Below, piece after piece: positions 9,001 through 11,596 of a stretch of DNA of 11,596 nucleotides (position 1 is its first letter; each line of letters begins with the position of its first letter). Source of the stretch: Larix sibirica (Eukaryota > Streptophyta > Pinopsida > Pinales > Pinaceae); the NCBI GenBank assembly GCA_004151065.3, contig NWUY0300050953.1:6303-17898 (forward strand), written 5' to 3'. The notes beneath the pieces were generated by a model. The model did no database searches and had not been told where the DNA came from. It was given only the letters and a program-made list of their open reading frames with translations. Both the position numbers and the translations under genes were made by a program.

Positions 9001-10393
9001 AGAATATAAAAAGAGAAATGCACATTTTTGTTACATGATAGTTGGTTATTGGATTGATGAGTTGAGGAACCCTTAGGCTTTTAGTTTTGGAACTTGGTTA
9101 TAAAAGTTGTTCACAGCATCGTTGGGCGTGAGAATAAACATCAAACAGTTGAATGTTGTTCTCATAAAACAAAAAAGGAAATTTTCAACTACTCAATAGC
9201 CAAAAAGAACTGTTAACTCTTATGTTTATTTTTTTGTGCATGTTCTTTACAATTGATCAGAATGAGTAGCATAATTAGCGATATAGAGTAAAGAATGGAT
9301 AACAATAGTAAATGCATGCAAAAAGAATTGGGTAAACAACCTAATGAAATCAGCTTAAAGTTAAACTAGTTGGGATTGACTTGATACATGACAAAAGTAT
9401 ATTTCTAAATTTAGCTAAGTTCACTGGCAACCCAACCTAAAATCGGCCCAATCATTAAATAGCAGCAACAATTTATACATAGCTACTACATTAGAACACC
9501 ATGCACTTGCAATTGATATAACTTGATATGCAGATTGAATATCGTTGTATGCTATAAGGAAGACTAGCTATATGAGTGTCTAGTATAACCAAACTTCAGA
9601 TCCAAAAAATTCAGCTCCATGATTAAAATTGTTGACTCCAATGTTGCACAAACATTCTAAATGTGGGAATGCAGGAATGCATTTCCTCGCAAAAACATTT
9701 TGCCAAACATCAGAATCAGGGGTTCCACATGAGCTGGAAACAAGTTGGAATGCAACAAAGGTCAACTCACTAATCTACATTCTAAATAGACATCCTGTAT
9801 GCATGATCAATCTTTATTCCATATTGAAGCCAGTGCTAATAACAGAAAAAACTAGAAGTCCATCAGAGACCTGTGCCTGAAAAAAATTCAAAGCCAGAAC
9901 AAACACTTGATGACAGAAGGCAATGCATAGGAAAGCAAATCTGATGGTTTGCAGCATACCTCTCCCATGTTGCAAAATAAAAAGGCACTGCTGCAGCAAC
10001 CCAGACCCATATAGTATGCCTTCCACTCATAACAGAACTTGCAAATGCCATGCTCTCAAACTGTAAATCAAAAATGCCACTTAGGGAAAAAAATCATGCC
10101 ATCTAATAAAAATTAATCATAACAAAACCGGAGTTTACAGAATAATAAAAAGGCATATAGACTAATTCAAGTAAAAAAAGCCATACCGCACACGTCAGTG
10201 CATCACAACCTGCATAAAGAATTCAAAGGAAAAAGCTGAGTGAGAATACAACTAGGAAAAACCTGAGTGAGAATAATCTATGCATATATTGCCTAATGAC
10301 CAAAAATAACAGCCAACCATGATCAAAAAGCTCTCCCAATGGACTTGATGAATTTGTCCTTCTTGCTTGCTTCCCATCCACAGCATCAAATGT
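1..10393 (-). CDS. AAPT1: Aminoalcoholphosphotransferase (CDP-choline/ethanolamine phosphotransferase), partial split gene
   Basis: This is the central part of a plant AAPT. The family transfers phosphocholine or phosphoethanolamine from the CDP-alcohol to diacylglycerol, the last step of the Kennedy pathway, in the endoplasmic reticulum membrane, using Mg2+ or Mn2+. The order is 10318-10393, 10187-10209, 9960-10060, 7496-7590, 3807-3875, 3429-3498, 1-79, all minus strand. Each join uses GT-AG and the codon phases agree, giving 171 codons without a stop. The first two exons carry the full family motif: D-G, then A-R, G, D and a final D. Later exons match family landmarks, including [29 protein letters not shown] and WVPFIP, with hydrophobic membrane segments between them. 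Compared with a usual length near 390 residues, about 92 amino-terminal and 125 carboxy-terminal residues are missing from the window. The family call is very secure; choline versus ethanolamine preference cannot be read. Splice sites are inferred, not shown by transcripts. Confidence 0.93.
405..833. repeat. Tandem duplication of a 215-bp unit
   Basis: Copy 1 is 405-619 and copy 2 is 620 to about 833. Both begin AGATGGTATAGTACTT and share the same order of blocks: CCTAGGGAATTT, CCCCAAGGGA, CAGCTAGGAAG, CTTTTAGGTCAGTGCTTTTC and CACTGCAATCTCAAAAATA. By eye the copies agree at roughly 85-90% of positions, so the duplication is not recent. Neither copy has a sustained ORF. Copy 1 holds a perfect 9-bp inverted repeat (518-526 with 534-542, TTAGGTCAG/CTGACCTAA, 7-nt loop), which carries a mismatch in copy 2. 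No transposon ends or target duplication are visible. Confidence 0.9.
2473..2483. repeat. Homopolymer run of 11 C
   Basis: Eleven consecutive C residues on the plus strand lie just ahead of the AT-rich block. The exact length may be unreliable, because such runs are prone to sequencing and assembly error. Confidence 0.95.
2521..2810. repeat. AT-rich block with TA microsatellites and a repeated 55-bp unit
   Basis: The block contains (TA)6 at 2521-2532 and (TA)12 at 2599-2622. A unit beginning ACTATCTAATTA and ending CTTATAAATCAAGATT occurs at 2546-2600 and again at 2624-2678, offset by 78 bp. A partial third copy of its end lies at about 2713-2739. Near 2772-2803 the sequence becomes an imperfect A/T palindrome. 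The pattern fits expansion of a TA-rich region by slippage and unequal duplication. No coding is supported. Confidence 0.85.
3326..3349. repeat. ACAAAC-type simple repeat
   Basis: About three to four units of a CACAAA/ACAAAC hexamer lie in tandem. On the minus strand this gives the LCLCLC-like stretch in an otherwise meaningless hydrophobic ORF. Confidence 0.85.
3429..3498 (-). CDS. AAPT1: AAPT exon [23 protein letters not shown] segment
   Basis: This 70-nt exon, with one base from exon E, encodes [20 protein letters not shown] then VGY and the two bases AA. It aligns with the plant AAPT helix that reads VLYMMIAFAVIPTLAFN. It is hydrophobic and likely a transmembrane helix. The acceptor is ATATGCAG and the donor is AA|GTAAGT. 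Reading on past the donor gives a stop (AAG TAA), which supports splicing there. The next exon must supply the third base of an asparagine or lysine codon. Confidence 0.9.
3499..3806 (-). other. AAPT intron E-F (308 bp)
   Basis: It begins GTAAGT and ends TATGCAG, has typical AT-rich plant intron composition and contains no recognisable feature. Confidence 0.85.
3807..3875 (-). CDS. AAPT1: AAPT exon E: GAEFWAQ...WVPFIP segment
   Basis: This 69-nt exon completes the glycine from exon D and encodes [20 protein letters not shown] followed by FIP and one base. The family has GAEWWAQ...WVPF at this place, so both ends match. The middle ([10 protein letters not shown]) is more diverged from the angiosperm sequence. 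The acceptor is ATATGCAG and the donor is G|GTAAGT. An overlapping frame gives a longer run of codons with no stop (3786-4028), but that frame has no family similarity and is ignored. Confidence 0.92.
5457..5503. repeat. Inverted repeat with 9-bp arms
   Basis: CCTCTAGTT at 5457-5465 is matched by AACTAGAGG at 5495-5503, with 29 bases between. It sits just outside the low-coordinate end of the retroelement relic and may be chance or the remnant of a small element end. Confidence 0.5.
5561..6530 (-). pseudogene. Decayed EEP-endonuclease ORF of a non-LTR-type retroelement
   Basis: Read on the minus strand, three frames follow one another. From about 6530 to 6305 the frame gives [20 protein letters not shown] and [11 protein letters not shown]. 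From about 6303 to 6200 it gives [20 protein letters not shown]. From 6196 to 5561 it gives DHAYLVF followed by a long stop-free tail. This order is the second half of the endonuclease/exonuclease/phosphatase fold of LINE-type elements: a G-R-x-LL...ILNG strand, then an S-x-x-D-I-D-x-V-like strand, then a D-H near the catalytic histidine. The tail holds [10 protein letters not shown]...EYQSLL, like the basic linker before reverse transcriptase. The upstream G-D-F-N strand and all reverse transcriptase motifs are missing, and two frameshifts separate the pieces, so it is dead and truncated at both ends. The superfamily assignment rests on pattern memory only. Confidence 0.7.
6142..6161 (+). other. 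G-quadruplex-like motif
   Basis: Four runs of at least three G (6142-6144, 6147-6153, 6155-6157, 6159-6161) are separated by one or two bases, which fits the G3+N1-7 rule. The plus strand is the template for the AAPT transcript, so the RNA would be C-rich here. An ambiguous base (N) follows at 6174. Confidence 0.6.
6788..6871. repeat. Short direct repeat, 25 bp, offset 59 bp
   Basis: AGATCAGAGTTCCTTATAAA at 6788 recurs as AGGTCAGAGTTCATTATAAA at 6847, both continuing AGAGA, with two mismatches in 25. No element boundaries are apparent. A short AC run follows near 6887-6899. Confidence 0.75.
7496..7590 (-). CDS. AAPT1: AAPT exon D: NTLILP/INGPTEG segment
   Basis: This 95-nt exon encodes [20 protein letters not shown] followed by [11 protein letters not shown] and the first base of a glycine. 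These are strongly conserved landmarks of plant and fungal choline/ethanolamine phosphotransferases. The stretch from GLML to TGIV is likely membrane-spanning. The acceptor is GTTACCAG and the donor is TAG|GTAAGT, a perfect plant donor. The flanking introns are long: 2369 bp upstream and 3620 bp downstream in the direction of transcription. Confidence 0.95.
8439..8470. repeat. Imperfect 12-bp inverted repeat (hairpin)
   Basis: AAGTCTAACTTG at 8439-8450 pairs with CAAGTCAGACTT at 8459-8470, with 11 of 12 positions matching and an 8-base loop. It directly precedes the TGAGTCA cluster and may belong to the same degraded element. Confidence 0.6.
8473..8575. other. Cluster of three TGAGTCA motifs
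   Basis: TGAGTCA occurs at 8473-8479, 8507-8513 and 8569-8575, with the near-palindrome CGAGTCACTCG at 8551-8561. TGAGTCA is the classical bZIP (GCN4-like) site, but inside an intron and among other GAGTC/GACTT variants it may equally reflect a degenerate short repeat. No regulatory role is shown by the sequence. Confidence 0.45.
8944..9038. repeat. Weak direct repeat, about 28 bp
   Basis: AAAAGAGAATGTACATTTTT at 8944 recurs as AAAAGAGAAATGCACATTTT at 9009, and both run on to TACATGA. The offset is about 65 bp and there are several small differences. Both sit in AT-rich intron sequence. Confidence 0.55.
9960..10060 (-). CDS. AAPT1: AAPT exon C: membrane segment after the active site
   Basis: This 101-nt exon encodes 33 residues plus two bases. 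It begins [20 protein letters not shown] and continues to PFYFATWE. Plant AAPT has a closely similar segment (FEALAFGSTAMCGRDTFWFW...PFYGATWEHY). The hydrophobic stretch from IWVWV to PFYF is probably a transmembrane helix. The acceptor is TTTACAG and the donor is AG|GTATGC. The last two bases AG join the next exon's C to give serine, so the read is WES-FFTNT where most homologues have WEHYFTNT. Confidence 0.93.
10061..10186 (-). other. AAPT intron B-C (126 bp)
   Basis: This short intron is bounded by GTATGG and TTTACAG. It is AT-rich and otherwise featureless. Confidence 0.88.
10187..10209 (-). CDS. AAPT1: AAPT exon B: 23-nt microexon with the last catalytic aspartate
   Basis: The segment lies between TATGCAG and G|GTATGG on the minus strand. 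With the G carried over from exon A it encodes GCDALTCA. This completes the motif: the D here is the third conserved aspartate of D-G-x2-A-R-x8-G-x3-D-x3-D. Plant homologues read GCDALACAFEALAFG here, and the next exon begins with FES, so the join is in phase 0 and preserves the family sequence. The exon is too short for most gene finders. Skipping it (23 nt, not a multiple of three) would shift the frame and remove the catalytic aspartate. Confidence 0.9.
10210..10317 (-). other. AAPT intron A-B (108 bp) with weak GTTGGC donor
   Basis: The intron is bounded by GTTGGC and TATGCAG. The donor departs from the plant consensus at positions +3 to +5. The intron is needed to complete the catalytic motif. 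Confidence 0.87.
10318..10393 (-). CDS. AAPT1: AAPT exon A: catalytic CDP-alcohol phosphotransferase motif
   Basis: This 76-nt exon encodes 25 residues plus the first base of a glycine codon. It starts [20 protein letters not shown] and ends ELFDH. It holds most of the signature: D-G, A-R, the spaced glycine and the first aspartate after it, which in this family bind metal and the CDP-alcohol. The acceptor is TTTCAG at 10394 upward, and the intron end happens to read FQ in frame, much as plant homologues have YQ before TFD. The donor is G|GTTGGC, a weak match to the plant consensus GTAAG, but it is required because the next exon completes the glycine and supplies C-D-A-L. Reading through instead gives a tryptophan and loses the motif. 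Confidence 0.95.
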
Positions 10394-11443
10394 CTGAAAG
10401 TACAATATATTCAGAGAGTTCAAATGAGAGTTTCCTATAACTGTAGTGGAAGCTTAAATTGATTTAAAGATTTCAATTGGTATTATTATTGACAATGATA
10501 TTTTATATAGATAACATTACTGCCTTCTGTAAGGCGAGACGATGCGTTGTAATTTGTGTCAAATTGCTAATTATTCTGAATATATCAGATATCATTTAAG
10601 TTGCTCTAATTCAGAAATAGTTAAAAAATTCCAATGACCCACATCAAGTTCATATATGGCACCCAAATTCACAAATTGTTGAATATTTCAGTGAGCATGA
10701 CCCACCATATCTGCAAAACACCTCAATCTATGGTTCACCAAGATTCAGGGATGGGGTGACAAAGGGACAGGGAGAGGAGCTTCGGGGGAAGCTAGAGAGA
10801 CCCCACAATCTTCAGGGGATGGGACAGACAGAAGCCCTCCCACAAATATAGAATAATATCAAAATATGGTAATTTTATTATTAAAGAATGATCACAAACA
10901 AACACAATGCAATATCTAGTTCTTTTATAACTAAATCTGATGCCATTATTATATAAATATGTTTTCACAGTGATATTAGTTCACTGTTAGCACAGTCTTG
11001 AGTCCATGATGTTTTAGGTTCATAGCACTGTGCAAGCAGAACCTGAGTCAGAATTTCATTTCAACTTCAGGTACCCTATCTATTATGAGATTCATTGTGA
11101 TTAATCATTGTTTGCTCACAGATTCACATGATCGTTGAGAACATTCACATAGTACGAGGACCAAAGATATATCACCCGACGCCTCAAGATGCTTTACCTC
11201 CAGAAGCACACTCTCAAAGACCTACACATTACTAATTAAAGGCTCATTGTTTCTTACTTCCAAACTCTAGATAGCTCAGATCACAACAGGCCTCATGAAC
11301 AAATATCCAACACTAGGTCAGCCATGTAGTGGAGACTCCAAAGCATCCAACCAGTGAACAGTTCAAATTTCATCACCAACAGTTCAAATGTTAGGACAGT
11401 TGGTGGTTGACAACCCTTTTACTAGGGCTTTTTACTTGATGCC
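10394..11443 (-). other. Upstream intron or flank of AAPT, no exon recognised
   Basis: The exon preceding exon A should encode the amino-terminal region of AAPT ending in a membrane helix (LLLFLYQ in angiosperms). I could not find it here, so this is probably a further long intron. Content seen: a G-rich patch at 10741-10830 with a small AGCTTC/GAAGCT hairpin, and two AACAGTTCAAAT copies at 11357-11368 and 11378-11389. The rest shows nothing I recognise. Confidence 0.6.
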
Positions 11444-11596
11444 CTTCAAGCCCTTGCCCATGTTCTTCTAGGCCTCCTAGTGTTTGATTGAATCTTCAAG
11501 CCCTTGCCCATGTTGTTCTAATTTCTTGTAGGCCTCCTCGCGTTTGATTGAATCTTCAAGTCCTTGCCCATGTTGTTCTAATTTCTTCTAGGCCTC
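11444..11596 (-). repeat. 60-bp tandem repeat reading as a 20-residue peptide repeat, cut by window edge
   Basis: Units start CTTCAAG on the plus strand at 11444, 11494 and 11554, so the first is 50 bp (a 10-bp deletion), the second 60 bp, and the third is cut at 43 bp. On the minus strand the full unit reads EEAYKKLEQHGQGLEDSIK, a charged peptide of 20-residue period. The other copies carry TAG stops at the Y codon or at the start of the unit, so this stretch is not an intact ORF. It may be the end of a longer repeat-protein gene, a decayed copy of one, or a minisatellite whose period happens to be a multiple of three. The array continues past the window. Confidence 0.8.

Larger units (their letters stand above)
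7591..9959 (-). other. AAPT intron C-D (2369 bp)
   Basis: The intron starts GTATGC and ends TTACCAG. It contains an imperfect hairpin and a TGAGTCA cluster (8439-8575) and a weak direct repeat (8944-9038). The stretches 7591-8430 and 9040-9959 hold short A or T runs and nothing I recognise. Small ORFs on either strand near 9580-9880 have no domain features. Confidence 0.8.

Noticed and set aside
10223-10423. A 66-codon ORF as a stand-alone small gene
   Set aside because: It is exon A of AAPT plus intron sequence read through on both sides; the part after FDHG is intron.
11196-11217. Segment reading FESVLLE followed by GTAAAG as an upstream AAPT exon
   Set aside because: It does not match the amino-terminal AAPT sequence, has no good acceptor, and the phase is not compatible with exon A in an obvious way.
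1-11596. tRNA or rRNA genes, CRISPR arrays, bacterial-type operons, or a new multi-gene system
   Set aside because: No cloverleaf with intact boxes, no regularly spaced direct repeats with unique spacers, and no gene cluster were seen. The window is explained by one split plant gene and repeats.

Overview
This window reads as nuclear DNA from a land plant. It is AT-rich and mostly non-coding, and the single recognisable host gene is cut into short exons by introns of up to about 3.6 kb. Long introns, a decayed retroelement and many degraded repeats suggest a large-genome plant such as a gymnosperm, fern or similar lineage, but the exact group cannot be fixed from this sequence. One ambiguous base (position 6174) suggests a draft assembly.

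The gene lies on the minus strand and encodes a plant aminoalcoholphosphotransferase (AAPT; the CDP-choline/CDP-ethanolamine phosphotransferase of the Kennedy pathway). Seven consecutive internal exons can be joined by GT-AG splicing with matching codon phases: 10318-10393, 10187-10209 (a 23-nt microexon), 9960-10060, 7496-7590, 3807-3875, 3429-3498 and 1-79 (cut by the window edge, least certain). Together they supply 513 nt, or 171 codons, with no internal stop. This corresponds to about residues 93-263 of a protein usually near 390 residues. The complete CDP-alcohol phosphotransferase motif D-G-x2-A-R-x8-G-x3-D-x3-D is present and is split between the first two exons. The amino-terminal exons lie beyond position 11596 or were not recognised, and the carboxy-terminal exons lie before position 1.

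Right to left along the gene: 10394-11596 is upstream intron or flank, ending in a 60-bp tandem repeat that reads as a 20-residue peptide repeat on the minus strand. Two short introns follow. The 2.4-kb intron 7591-9959 holds a hairpin and a TGAGTCA cluster. The 3.6-kb intron 3876-7495 holds a frameshifted, truncated relic of an endonuclease/exonuclease/phosphatase (EEP) domain of the kind found in non-LTR retrotransposons, plus a G-quadruplex-like run and short repeats. A 308-bp intron follows. The 3.3-kb intron 80-3428 holds a 215-bp tandem duplication and an AT-rich microsatellite block.

I found no RNA gene, CRISPR array, operon or clear new multi-gene system. The observations most worth a second look are the catalytic microexon, the edge peptide-repeat array, the EEP relic and the acceptor choice of the last exon.
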